Assembly (NCBI RefSeq): GCF_000632455.1
Contig: NZ_JFYL01000015.1
Span: 1 to 54,404 of the forward strand
DNA: 54,404 nucleotides
Source: Acinetobacter sp. Ver3
Lineage (GTDB): Bacteria > Pseudomonadota > Gammaproteobacteria > Pseudomonadales > Moraxellaceae
Reading direction: 5' to 3'
Part shown: positions 17,157 to 24,385 of the stretch, piece after piece
How positions within the stretch are numbered: the first letter of the stretch is position 1
How the letters are laid out: each line of letters starts with the position of its first letter
Program-made: the position numbers and the translations under genes
Notes under the pieces: model-generated
Databases searched by the model: none
What the model was told of the DNA's origin: nothing
Seen by the model: the letters and a program-made list of their open reading frames with translations, nothing else

Positions 17157-17330
17157 CTATTGATTGCATACTTTCGCTTCGTTTTGGTTTTCTCGCTTTT
17201 CTAACCATTCTTCAATAATCATATTTAGCTGAGCTGTGATAGTTCTACGATCTTTTTGAGTTTCCTCTTTAAATCGCTCCAATGTTTTTTCAGGTATACG
17301 CACGTTTACCTGTGGATCTTGTCTTGCCAT
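17157..17330 (-). CDS. Arc-like ribbon-helix-helix repressor
   Basis: 57 residues from the ATG at 17330, which has AAGGGG seven bases upstream; an upstream ATG lacks a site. The sequence MARQDPQVNVRIPEKTLERF gives the DNA-contacting beta strand (Q, N, R alternating) and is followed by the two helices of a ribbon-helix-helix dimer. It is the first gene of the leftward operon that includes AntA, and the divergent gene encodes a related but longer RHH protein. This matches P22 immI, where Arc is encoded ahead of ant and shuts down the ant promoter. Confidence 0.82.
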   Translation of the reverse strand: MARQDPQVNVRIPEKTLERFKEETQKDRRTITAQLNMIIEEWLEKRENQNEAKVCNQ

Positions 17331-17349
17331 TATAAGCCCCTTATAGCAC

Positions 17350-17390
17350 GTGATGTAACTTGGCATCACAATCACATTAAAGCAGGTGAT
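17350..17390. promoter_or_regulatory. Paired operator-like repeats at Pant
   Basis: Four copies of one pentamer form two symmetric sites: GTGAT (17350-17354) with ATCAC (17365-17369), and ATCAC (17371-17375) with GTGAT (17386-17390), each with a 10-base centre. They cover the -10 element and the start region of Pant and are candidate sites for the two RHH repressors. Confidence 0.55.
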
Positions 17391-17404
17391 TTATTTGATG
17401 TCAA
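17376..17404 (-). promoter_or_regulatory. Leftward Pant-like promoter
   Basis: On the minus strand TTGACA (17404-17399) and TTTAAT (17381-17376) are separated by 17 bp, giving a near-consensus sigma-70 promoter for the arc-ant operon. Transcription should start near 17369, at the edge of an inverted repeat. Confidence 0.75.
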
Positions 17405-17411
17405 CAAATTT

Positions 17412-17440
17412 TTGACTATTTATTTATAGCACTCTATAGT
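17412..17440 (+). promoter_or_regulatory. Rightward Pmnt-like promoter
   Basis: TTGACT (17412-17417), 17-bp spacer, TATAGT (17435-17440). It drives the Mnt-like gene at 17475. Its -35 box lies only eight bases from that of the opposing Pant, so the two promoters are back to back. Confidence 0.75.
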
Positions 17441-17474
17441 TTATGTACATTGGAACATTAGTTGTTATAAACCT

Positions 17475-17822
17475 ATGGCACGTACAGACCCACAAGTTAA
17501 CTTTAGAATACCTGCTGAACTTAAAGATAAGCTGGATGAAGCTGCCAAGAACAATGGCAGAACGCTAACCGCTGAATTAATTTTGCGACTCGAGACAACA
17601 TTTGAACTCGATAGCCTCCCTGAGCCGACGAACCCAAAAAATATTACTGATCCTGAAAAATTAGAGGCTTGGGCTAAGTCAATATTAAATGAACTATTAA
17701 AACTCAAAGACATAAACAATCGAGTTGAGCGACTGGAGGGTAATGTAGAGCAACTAGAAGCTAATAACTATGACATTGAAAACAGATTGAATAGCCTTGA
17801 TGGTCGAGGGTATGAGCCTTAA
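17475..17822 (+). CDS. Mnt-like ribbon-helix-helix repressor with coiled coil
   Basis: 115 residues. The first 50 are a ribbon-helix-helix domain (MARTDPQVNFRIP, then NNGRTLTAELILRLE), which I recall as close to P22 Mnt (MARDDPHFNFRMP, ANGRSMNSELL). The C-terminal part (about 65-110, LLKLKDINNRVERLEGNVEQ) is a coiled coil, as in Mnt, where it makes the tetramer. It is transcribed divergently from the arc-ant operon and should repress it in the lysogen. It is one of few rightward genes in the late region. Confidence 0.82.
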   Translation: MARTDPQVNFRIPAELKDKLDEAAKNNGRTLTAELILRLETTFELDSLPEPTNPKNITDPEKLEAWAKSILNELLKLKDINNRVERLEGNVEQLEANNYDIENRLNSLDGRGYEP

Positions 17823-17869
17823 GAGCTATCATGAGTTCCAAATTTGCAGACCCCTCAAATATGAGGTTT

Positions 17870-17894
17870 AAAAAAGCACCCTAAGGTGCTTTTA
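17870..17894. terminator. Bidirectional terminator between mnt-like and HEPN genes
   Basis: AAGCACC-CTA-AGGTGCTT with A-run on the left and T-run on the right. It separates the converging Mnt-like and HEPN-like genes and can act in both directions. Confidence 0.75.
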
Positions 17895-18302
17895 TTAATT
17901 TAATTTTTCAATTGATTCAAATACCCTGTTTGAAAGCTGTATCGAAAGTTCAGCCTCACCTTTGCATACCTCTTTTTCCAACTCATAATCAGATACTCTT
18001 CGTAGCCCTCTCAACCTTTTAAAGTCTTTGATTACAGTTTCCAAAGTATCGAAGTCTATATGATCAAATTTCAGCTTGTCGTGCCTATCTATACAAGCAT
18101 CTAAATAGGCTTTATGCACACTAGATTGTTTTGTGAGTGAATCAACTGGATAAAATAAACGATTATCCACCTCTCCAACCACTTGGTTGAATGTTGCGTA
18201 GTAAGCTTGATGGATAACGCTTCTATAAGTCGCTTGATTTTGTTCACACTTTGCTAGAATGTCTTTTGCGCTCAAAAATCTGTCGTATGGCTTAAACTTC
18301 AT
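17895..18302 (-). CDS. HEPN-like (UPF0332-type) protein
   Basis: 135 residues. The first helices contain YRSVIHQAYYATFNQV, the signature of HEPN/UPF0332 proteins, and the C-terminal helices contain LRRVSDYELEKEVCKGEAE, corresponding to the LRN-ADY and Ae-A motifs. The R-x4-6-H ribonuclease motif is absent, so it may be a non-catalytic HEPN or use other residues. It lies 11 bases after the TPR-like gene and is probably co-transcribed with it. Many HEPN pairs are toxin-antitoxin or antiphage systems; no direct evidence here. Confidence 0.6.
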   Translation of the reverse strand: MKFKPYDRFLSAKDILAKCEQNQATYRSVIHQAYYATFNQVVGEVDNRLFYPVDSLTKQSSVHKAYLDACIDRHDKLKFDHIDFDTLETVIKDFKRLRGLRRVSDYELEKEVCKGEAELSIQLSNRVFESIEKLN

Positions 18303-18313
18303 TGATTGCTAAC

Positions 18314-19015
18314 CTAGCATGGTCTAAGTGGTATTAAAACTATAGTTAGCTTTCGTGCTACTTGTTTTAACCCTCTTTCGGCCACAAGATTGTCAAACTC
18401 ATCCATTAGTTCCATTGATTCAGACGCAGATCCCACAAAATCATAATAGACAAATAAATCCCCATCATCTTCTAGCCAACTGATAGAAGGGATCATGGCG
18501 AACCTTAATTTTTTTTGGCGCATCAAATTGTTAAAAAGAAATATGTACTGCTTTACTGTCTCTAATTCAAGATATTGATTTGCGATCGCTTGTTTAATTC
18601 TTTGCGCATATTTGGGATTAATTTGCGTTAACAATTCGATTTCAGCAGTGGCAATTAATGCACGAAACAATGCATGTAGTAGATTAGAGTTTTCGATAGC
18701 CTCTTCAGGCTTTACCAACCCTATCAATTCCTCAAACCTTCCGTAATTACCTAAACTTGCAATGTAATTGCTTTTAATTAAGTAGTCGCTAGGGCTTAGC
18801 ATTCTTGCTCTCTGGAAACTTTCACACATTTTGTCAAAATTGTTAGATAGTGCATAAACAATACCTTTGCACATATAGCCTTCAGCGGGTTCTACTCGAA
18901 TAGCTTTATCACATTCGAGTAAATATCTACGCTGCGTAAATTCATTCAGAGTGACGCTTTGATCGAAGCCGGTAAGCTCATCAAGTAACTTCTCAGTTAA
19001 GGGTTGTGCTTTCAT
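18314..19015 (-). CDS. TPR-like helical-repeat protein
   Basis: 233 residues with helical-repeat character: RRYLLECDKAIRVEPAEGYM, GIVYALSNNFDKMCESFQRA, RMLSPSDYLIKSNYIASLG and NYGRFEELIGLV form two or three TPR-like units in the first 120 residues. The C-terminal part has mixed alpha/beta character (FAMIPSISWLEDDGDLFVYY). It is upstream of the HEPN-like gene in a two-gene cargo unit inserted right after the GT tail gene. It could sense or hold the HEPN partner. No known system is matched with confidence. Confidence 0.55.
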   Translation of the reverse strand: MKAQPLTEKLLDELTGFDQSVTLNEFTQRRYLLECDKAIRVEPAEGYMCKGIVYALSNNFDKMCESFQRARMLSPSDYLIKSNYIASLGNYGRFEELIGLVKPEEAIENSNLLHALFRALIATAEIELLTQINPKYAQRIKQAIANQYLELETVKQYIFLFNNLMRQKKLRFAMIPSISWLEDDGDLFVYYDFVGSASESMELMDEFDNLVAERGLKQVARKLTIVLIPLRPC

Positions 19016-19132
19016 ATACTAAATACCATTAATCACGATGAACAACGGCTCGTTAAAAGTTATTGTTTCATCTCATTGTATCAGTAAAACGCCTTTTGTC
19101 TTAATTTTTTTGGTCAATGTATATAAATGTGT

Positions 19133-19896
19133 CTAAGCTCGCTTCTTATAAACCCCATCCAAAAACTTATTATCAATTACAATCAAAGCCTCAACAAAGA
19201 TATGTAGCTCACAAGGCGCATCATAGATTTCTAAATATTGCTTGATCGCCATCATGTCGATAGCTAAAGGTGTGCCCTGCTCATATCTTCGTGATCGAGC
19301 AATAATGTTGTAAGCGTTTAGAATTGAACTTGCTGTGAATGAGTATTCAGGCTTTTGAATTGGATCAGGAATCGAGCGACCCGTTGCTTTAGCAATCGCT
19401 CTCTCCTTCTCCGAAGCCTCAATCGCGGCTTCTTCAGAATCAAATTGAAGCCATTCAAATAAATTTAAGGCTTTCCCACCGTTTCAGCCGCCAGTTTGTT
19501 GCTTTCGACTTGAATTTCCTCAGCTTGAGTCTTGATCCAAGCCCAAATTTGAATGCCGATGTCGCCCATACTGAATAATTTCATGGCATTTTCAGGAGTG
19601 TAAGGTACTTCTGTTTCAACACCATCTTCACTTAAAATCACACCTTTCCAGTCTTCAATCAAGTGACATGCAGCAGCATCTAAGTGTAATTCATGGAGCA
19701 GCTTATCGCTTGATGATGCTTGTGTCACATCAAAACCTTTAGAGCTAACCTGATTGTGAGCACGCTCAATTGCAACCTGGTAAGCCTTGTAGCCAATACC
19801 GCGTATTTTAAATTCAGCTAAAACTTTTTTACCTGACTTATACTCTTTCCAAAGAGCCACTTCTTTGCTTTTTTGAATCTCGACTTTTAAAGCCAT
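19133..19896 (-). CDS. GT tail assembly chaperone made by -1 frameshift
   Basis: The G-like frame (143 residues) slips at GGGAAAG (19477-19471), read as G GGA AAG exactly as in lambda gpG-T. After the slip a second open frame gives 112 more residues (ALNLFEWLQFDSEEAAIEAS and onward, ending VYKKRA) to the TAG at 19133. The product is about 254 residues. The T part has no start of its own and is uninterrupted, which supports real use. GT-type proteins bind the tape measure protein and recruit tail tube subunits. The coordinates span both frames, so simple translation will not read through. Confidence 0.85.
19465..19896 (-). CDS. Tail assembly chaperone G-like, unshifted product
   Basis: 143 residues ending in ETVGKP just after the slippery site. 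It begins with beta-rich KVEIQKSKEVALWKEYKSGKK, then helical segments and the motif LIEDWKGVILSEDGVETEVPYTPENAMKLFSMGD. It lies between the tail tube gene and the T extension, as lambda G lies between V and T. This form should be much more abundant than the frameshifted one. Confidence 0.85.
   Translation of the reverse strand: MALKVEIQKSKEVALWKEYKSGKKVLAEFKIRGIGYKAYQVAIERAHNQVSSKGFDVTQASSSDKLLHELHLDAAACHLIEDWKGVILSEDGVETEVPYTPENAMKLFSMGDIGIQIWAWIKTQAEEIQVESNKLAAETVGKP
19471..19477 (-). other. Programmed -1 frameshift slippery site
   Basis: GGGAAAG in the frame GTG-GGA-AAG-CCT-TAA. Both tRNAs can re-pair after a one-base backward slip (GGG, AAA), and the next codon GCC opens the T frame. The zero-frame stop is two codons downstream. 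Confidence 0.85.
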
Positions 19897-19907
19897 ATCT
19901 ACCTCAG

Positions 19908-19930
19908 AAAAAATACCGCCCGAAGGCGGT
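19908..19930 (-). terminator. Terminator-like hairpin between tail tube and G genes
   Basis: ACCGCC (19915-19920) pairs with GGCGGT (19925-19930) around CGAA; on the minus strand A and a T-run follow. Confidence 0.65.
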
Positions 19931-19935
19931 GTGAA

Positions 19936-20850
19936 TTATGCTTTTGGTGTACGAACAAGAGTTGGCGCTTGATCAACAACTGTGTATTCAAAAGTGGTTT
20001 GCAAGATATCAGTCTTAGAACCTGTCGCAAGCGGAGCGCTTACTTCTGCTTTCGGGATTGTTAATGTGTATTTATTGCCGTCAGCGTCAGTAATTGGAAT
20101 AACAAGGGTTACAGGAGTGTTGGTAAATTGCTTTTCATAATACTCGGCAGCTTTAGAACCCCAAGCCACTGTAAAACTACCTGTGCCAACTGCCGCTGTT
20201 TCTAAGATAGCGCCAACTTCTAAACCCTTACCCAAGCACTCTTGCACTTGCATCGAGTTATCCCAATTGAATGAGAACGCTGAAATACAAGCATTACCAA
20301 TCGTTGACACACCATCGAGAAGAATCTCACCCACCGATACATTAGAAAGTTTTTTATTGGTAGATGCAGCGGTAATTGTGCCTGCTGGAGCGCTAGTTGC
20401 TACAGTACGTTTCTGACCCATAAAGCCAAATGTAAAGCTGATTTTTCCGTTTGATGGAATATTAATTGCAAAGCTATTAACGTGCATACCAGCAAATGTG
20501 TGATAGTTATTTACATCAGCATAACCATACAAAATACTGAATGTTTGACGATTTACACCACCAAATGTCAGCGAGTTGGTTGCCCATGCATTAAATGCAG
20601 CAGCTGCAATTAAATCATCATAAGCACCGTAAACCGCTTCCGCTGAAATATCACCACCATACGATGCTTTAGTTACCATTGATGCTGACTGTAATCGTGA
20701 ATCGACAATCGACTCTGACGCTGTTTTCTCAGCCTCCTGGTTTAACGATGTACTTGTAAAAGCAATAGTTTGTCGTGCAAAAGGCGATGGCGTTGTGCCG
20801 ATCACTGTTTCTTTTGCGATTTGTAATATCTGTTTAGCACCACTAGACAT
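19936..20850 (-). CDS. Major tail tube protein (lambda V-like)
   Basis: 304 residues. The N-terminus (QILQIAKETVIGTTPS, IDSR-like IVDSRLQSASM, GGDISAEAVYGAYDDLI) is typical of the siphovirus tail tube family that includes many Acinetobacter phages. The C-terminal part is a beta-rich, Thr/Ala-rich domain ending in FEYTVVDQAPTLVRTP. It polymerises into the tail tube around the tape measure protein. It precedes the chaperone gene and is flanked by terminator-like hairpins on both sides. Confidence 0.9.
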   Translation of the reverse strand: MSSGAKQILQIAKETVIGTTPSPFARQTIAFTSTSLNQEAEKTASESIVDSRLQSASMVTKASYGGDISAEAVYGAYDDLIAAAAFNAWATNSLTFGGVNRQTFSILYGYADVNNYHTFAGMHVNSFAINIPSNGKISFTFGFMGQKRTVATSAPAGTITAASTNKKLSNVSVGEILLDGVSTIGNACISAFSFNWDNSMQVQECLGKGLEVGAILETAAVGTGSFTVAWGSKAAEYYEKQFTNTPVTLVIPITDADGNKYTLTIPKAEVSAPLATGSKTDILQTTFEYTVVDQAPTLVRTPKA

Positions 20851-20873
20851 GGCAATCTCCTAATTTTAGGCGT

Positions 20874-20896
20874 AAAAAAACCGCCATGTAGGCGGT
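20874..20896 (-). terminator. Terminator-like hairpin upstream of the tail tube gene
   Basis: CCGCC (20881-20885) pairs with GGCGG (20891-20895); seven T residues follow on the minus strand. Confidence 0.7.
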
Positions 20897-20913
20897 GGAA
20901 TAAAGTGTTTAAG

Positions 20914-21384
20914 CTAATTCACTCGGAACTCAGCTCTAATAATTCGACCCAAGAAATTAAGGTCATCGATACGTGCTGGTGCATGGGCTGTATGAATCTC
21001 CAGATCGTCTTCACTAAATGACTGCAAGAGTAGCAACCACTCATCACATAGATTCAATAGTGGTAGAGTTCCTGAACTAAGTGGTGCAAAACACTGAATC
21101 TGAATTAATCCGTTATGTCTAACCAGTGGGTTGTCAGCAAGTTCAGCCACCAAGCTATTCGCATAATCTATATACACTTTGCACCACAATTTATTTTTAG
21201 GCGGTGTGTGTGGTGGTGAATTTTCATATATAACATCAATATCAGGCTGACCTGTTTCAACTTTACCCAATGGCTCAGTTTGACCAATCAGGTGAATATC
21301 AGCACCTACCATGTATTTACTTCGATCAATAAATTGACCTATTCGAGTGTAAATCACACGCTCAGCTTGGCTTAGTGTCATCAT
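20914..21384 (-). CDS. Tail terminator protein (DUF4128-like)
   Basis: 156 residues from the ATG at 21384 (GAGAA upstream; overlaps the preceding stop). Sequence features of the family are ERVIYTRIGQFID, PDIDVIYENSPPHTPPKNKLWCKVYI, and GLIQIQCFAPLSSGTLPLLNLCDEW. By family and by order, ahead of the tail tube gene, it should cap the tail tube and join it to the head, like lambda gpU. Confidence 0.8.
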   Translation of the reverse strand: MMTLSQAERVIYTRIGQFIDRSKYMVGADIHLIGQTEPLGKVETGQPDIDVIYENSPPHTPPKNKLWCKVYIDYANSLVAELADNPLVRHNGLIQIQCFAPLSSGTLPLLNLCDEWLLLLQSFSEDDLEIHTAHAPARIDDLNFLGRIIRAEFRVN

Positions 21385-21758
21385 TTTACGTTTCTCATAT
21401 TCATGAATGCGATTGAGTAAACACCGTTTGGTGCTTGGTCTGACCATCCATTTTCAAGCCTTATCGCATAAGGCGCATTGTTTTGAATATACAACTTATC
21501 ACCGAGCTTAAATCTCACAATTTTGGCGCTTTCTTTGGCTATCGTGCTTTGACCACCTAGGTCTTTAATATTTTCATCAAATGTGTGGTCTTCTTCATTG
21601 ATTGAAATTCGATGATTACCACGATATGCACCATCCATCACAGGTGAACCAGCAACAACTGATTGAAGCCCAACACCTGCAATCTTCTTCACATGCTCTT
21701 CGCTTTCTTCAATTACATCTAAAGCAAATTGTGTGGGCTTATAACCTTTCCAGCTCAT
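21381..21758 (-). CDS. HK97 gp10-like neck or tail-completion protein
   Basis: 125 residues from the ATG at 21758, which shares a base with the upstream stop (TAATG). The sequence FALDVIEESEEHVKKIAGVGLQSVVAGSPVMDGAYRGNHR and the late NNAPYAIRLENGWSDQAPNGVY are typical of gp10-family proteins that act at the head-tail interface. The next gene is the tail terminator. The assignment is by motif and gene order. Confidence 0.75.
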   Translation of the reverse strand: MSWKGYKPTQFALDVIEESEEHVKKIAGVGLQSVVAGSPVMDGAYRGNHRISINEEDHTFDENIKDLGGQSTIAKESAKIVRFKLGDKLYIQNNAPYAIRLENGWSDQAPNGVYSIAFMNMRNVK

Positions 21759-22135
21759 TACACTGTAACCTTGCGTATCTGTACAAGCCATGTTGCATCC
21801 GCAGCATCAGGCGAAACATTTATCACCCTAAAATCACCTTTAGGAGTGCCCCAAACATCACCAATTTTCGGTTCTGCTGTAACTTCGTTTTGCAACACAA
21901 TCGATTTGCAATCATCAACTAGATAGTCAGAAGGCTTTGACAAATCCTTCAGGTAATTGCCAAACAATATACCTCGACCTGTGTAAGTCTCAGTTTCTTG
22001 GTTTTCATATTGACCAGCAATTGGATTCCATCGACCACTTGAAATTATTCTTGTGCATGAAAAAGGGTGAGTTGCATCGATTAATTTACTATCTAACGCT
22101 TTGGCGAGTTTGGATTGAATTTTGTTTTTAATCAT
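21758..22135 (-). CDS. Probable head-tail connector/stopper
   Basis: 125 residues from the ATG at 22135, with GGAG seven bases upstream. Early residues IQSKLAKALDSKLIDATHPF are helical; the rest is beta-rich (YTGRGILFGNY, SIVLQNEVTAEPKIGDVWGTPKGDFRVINV). That length and a barrel-like C-terminal part fit a head-completion protein, and the neighbours are connector and tail-completion genes. The family is not recognised with certainty. Confidence 0.55.
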   Translation of the reverse strand: MIKNKIQSKLAKALDSKLIDATHPFSCTRIISSGRWNPIAGQYENQETETYTGRGILFGNYLKDLSKPSDYLVDDCKSIVLQNEVTAEPKIGDVWGTPKGDFRVINVSPDAADATWLVQIRKVTV

Positions 22136-22514
22136 AACCCAAACTCCAATCATATAGATAAAATAAATCTTGCGTGATGAGCTGAATTGAATATGCTTCA
22201 AACTCAACACTCGGGTTTTCTTCACCCATTCTCTTTTTAATTTCTTGCCATATATGCATCGCTTCGTGCGTTAGAAGACTGTGAATCTGATTTATTGTCC
22301 AATCGGTCTGGTTGCTAATTTGCACTATTGCAGAATCATCTGGTAGAAAATTCACTCTTGCGCTTGCACCACCCTCAAGAAACTCAAATAGTTTCGGCTT
22401 ACTTGCCATCTTTAATAGCAATTTATCAAGCTGCTCTTGATTTGTGACTAGCGTGTAGCGCATATGTTGAAATGGCGTCTCATGCCAAGCTGGTAGGCGT
22501 AATTTTTTGGTCAT
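22128..22514 (-). CDS. HExxH-containing protein in the head-tail gene block
   Basis: 128 residues. LLTHEAMHIWQEIKKRM contains an HEAMH zinc-protease-type motif, and FEAYSIQLITQDLFYLY 20 residues later could give a third ligand (Glu), a gluzincin-like spacing. The rest is small, with no signal peptide. It overlaps both neighbours (ATGA with the upstream stop). A metal-dependent peptidase in the connector block could process a head or neck protein, or the fold may have lost activity. I know of no defined function. Confidence 0.6.
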   Translation of the reverse strand: MTKKLRLPAWHETPFQHMRYTLVTNQEQLDKLLLKMASKPKLFEFLEGGASARVNFLPDDSAIVQISNQTDWTINQIHSLLTHEAMHIWQEIKKRMGEENPSVEFEAYSIQLITQDLFYLYDWSLGYD

Positions 22515-22894
22515 CGATACACCTCAAAACCAAAGCCATTCGACTTATTTGGATTCGCAAGATCAACTGATTGAATCAATGCTTTGGCGATTTGCTCATA
22601 TCGAGTTACAACAACTGAACCCTCAGCAAATGTTTCACTCACCGACACACCATTAGCGTTAACCGTTTCGCTTACCGTTTGACGATCTACACCGACAAAT
22701 AGCGCTTCATCAATGATGCCGCGAACAATTTCAGCAGCAGCTAAAGTAAGATTCTCATCAATTGATTCAGGAACAAAACCAATCTGATTTTTCACCCAAG
22801 CATTAGCAAGAATCAAGGTTTGAGCTTTATCACTGGAGATTTCAAACGGTGTTCCAATGATCTGAAGCGCTTGCTGTTCTGTAATAAAGCTCAT
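22511..22894 (-). CDS. Head-tail adaptor (DnaT-like/gp6-type)
   Basis: 127 residues. The helical sequence MSFITEQQALQIIG-TPF, ANAWVKNQIGF and LTLAAAEIVRGIIDEALFVG, then SVVVTRYEQIAKALIQSVD, matches phage adaptor proteins often labelled DnaT-like ssDNA-binding domain proteins or head-tail connectors. Its place between the coiled-coil protein after the capsid gene and the tail-completion genes supports the adaptor role. AGGTGAAAC precedes the ATG. Confidence 0.75.
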   Translation of the reverse strand: MSFITEQQALQIIGTPFEISSDKAQTLILANAWVKNQIGFVPESIDENLTLAAAEIVRGIIDEALFVGVDRQTVSETVNANGVSVSETFAEGSVVVTRYEQIAKALIQSVDLANPNKSNGFGFEVYR

Positions 22895-22901
22895 GTTTCA
22901 C

Positions 22902-23369
22902 CTATTTTTTCTTTGTTTCTTTGGTTGTTGTTGCATCTGTATTTTCAGACAGCAAATCACCAGTTGTACCTGCATTTTTAACAGCAACTAATTCAGCGTG
23001 GGATACATTAAGCTGCTCTTCAAGTTCTTTCGCTTTCACAACCAATGCATCACGCTCAGTTTTGATGCCTTCTATTTCAGCTTTTAAGGCGTCATTTTCA
23101 GCAGCAACCTTTTCACATTCAGCTTTTGCATCATCAATGGTTTTTTGAAGTTCAGGTGCGATTTCAGTATTTAATTGAACAGTGAGTTGTTGTGTTTTTG
23201 GCTTGTAGTATTCAGGAACATCACCACCGTATTCGTTAGCTTCTTCAATAAAGTCTCCAATATTGACAGCTCGACGGTCGCGAATAATCCAGCCTTCAGC
23301 TTTTAGTTTTTGGATATTCTCTGGCGAGAAGTCGCTCGTAAAATATATCTTTTTGTGTTTCTGAGACAT
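22902..23369 (-). CDS. Coiled-coil protein downstream of the capsid gene
   Basis: 155 residues. The N-terminal 50 residues form a small domain (KIYFTSDFSPENIQKLKAEG, WIIRDRRAVNIGDFIEE), and residues about 75-130 are a coiled coil rich in Glu, Lys and Ala, followed by a Thr/Lys-rich tail. The gene lies directly after the capsid gene, where head decoration or head-fibre proteins are often encoded. The coiled coil could form a trimeric fibre. Function not assigned. Confidence 0.6.
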   Translation of the reverse strand: MSQKHKKIYFTSDFSPENIQKLKAEGWIIRDRRAVNIGDFIEEANEYGGDVPEYYKPKTQQLTVQLNTEIAPELQKTIDDAKAECEKVAAENDALKAEIEGIKTERDALVVKAKELEEQLNVSHAELVAVKNAGTTGDLLSENTDATTTKETKKK

Positions 23370-23380
23370 TTTTAATCCTC

Positions 23381-23405
23381 AAAAAGAAAGCCCTCTTTCG
23401 AGGGC
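23381..23405 (-). terminator. Terminator-like hairpin after the capsid gene
   Basis: GCCCTC and GAGGGC around four bases, followed by TTTCTTTTT on the minus strand. It would limit expression of genes downstream of the capsid gene. Confidence 0.7.
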
Positions 23406-23412
23406 GTTTCTA

Positions 23413-24369
23413 TTATTTTGATTTAACTAACACACCAGCAGTATCTTTAACGCTAGTTGCAATTAAATCCCAGTTTGTGCTTGTGCCGATTGCTGCATCA
23501 TTTGGTGATTTGCCACCAGCAGACTGATCCCAAGCATAACCCTTAACACCTACACCGTATGACCATTCAGCCTGGTATTCGTACTCGATGTTTTCACCAC
23601 CAGTAATAGGGCGAAGCTCAGCATTAAAGTCATTGCTATCATTCACAACAACACCACCTTCAACTAGACCCAATGTCTTATAGAATGCAGTACCTGAGTT
23701 ATCACCAACCAATGCAGACGAATCAGTAACAACGAATAAACGTCCAAACGGGTCACGAACAACGTTAATACCGTCGTAACGGAAAAGGTTTTCTGAGTTA
23801 GCTAAAGCATTATCAAAAAGATTATGCATGGTTGTTGAGTGAAGCACCCAAGCACGAATCGCACTTGAACGATCACCAAGCTTTGCAGCACCAGCGTTTA
23901 ACAAGCGGAATGTTGCATCACCAGCACCATCACCATGTGTTGCATTAGTATTACCACCGATTGCAGAAGACCCTGCTAAAAGTCCAGCGTTTAGCATGTC
24001 AGCAATTTTAGCTTTCGCAAGTTGTTCGCCGATTGTTAATGCTGCTATTTCAGGGTTTTGAAGCACCCATAAATATTGCTGTTTTTCGTAGCGAATCGGT
24101 GGTGTTCCTGCTGCAACCTTAACTGCCACATCCAGCATTTGCTGTAAACGCTTAGCTTGAACAGCTCCCTGACCATAAGCATTACGACGACGCACAATAC
24201 CATCAATGGCTTTAAATGATGCTTCGATGTCAAAATCACCATTAAATGGTTGTGAAATTAACTGAACCGCACCTTGTGATGCTTCGTTAAACTTCGCAAC
24301 ATCTTGTGCCACCGTTTCAGACATTGCAGCATAAGTTTGTTTATTAAATACTTGTAAATCAAAAGGCAT
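23413..24369 (-). CDS. Major capsid protein (gp13-like)
   Basis: 318 residues. The N-terminus (MPFDLQVFNKQTYAAMSETVAQ), the region ALTIGEQLAKAKIADMLNAG and AWVLHSTTMHNLFDNALANS, then INVVRDPFGRLFVVTDSSAL, follow a recognised capsid family of siphoviruses with DUF4055 portals. The scaffold gene lies just upstream and a terminator-like hairpin just downstream. The protein forms the icosahedral shell. Confidence 0.9.
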   Translation of the reverse strand: MPFDLQVFNKQTYAAMSETVAQDVAKFNEASQGAVQLISQPFNGDFDIEASFKAIDGIVRRRNAYGQGAVQAKRLQQMLDVAVKVAAGTPPIRYEKQQYLWVLQNPEIAALTIGEQLAKAKIADMLNAGLLAGSSAIGGNTNATHGDGAGDATFRLLNAGAAKLGDRSSAIRAWVLHSTTMHNLFDNALANSENLFRYDGINVVRDPFGRLFVVTDSSALVGDNSGTAFYKTLGLVEGGVVVNDSNDFNAELRPITGGENIEYEYQAEWSYGVGVKGYAWDQSAGGKSPNDAAIGTSTNWDLIATSVKDTAGVLVKSK

Positions 24370-24385
24370 GTGCCTCTCCTTTTAG

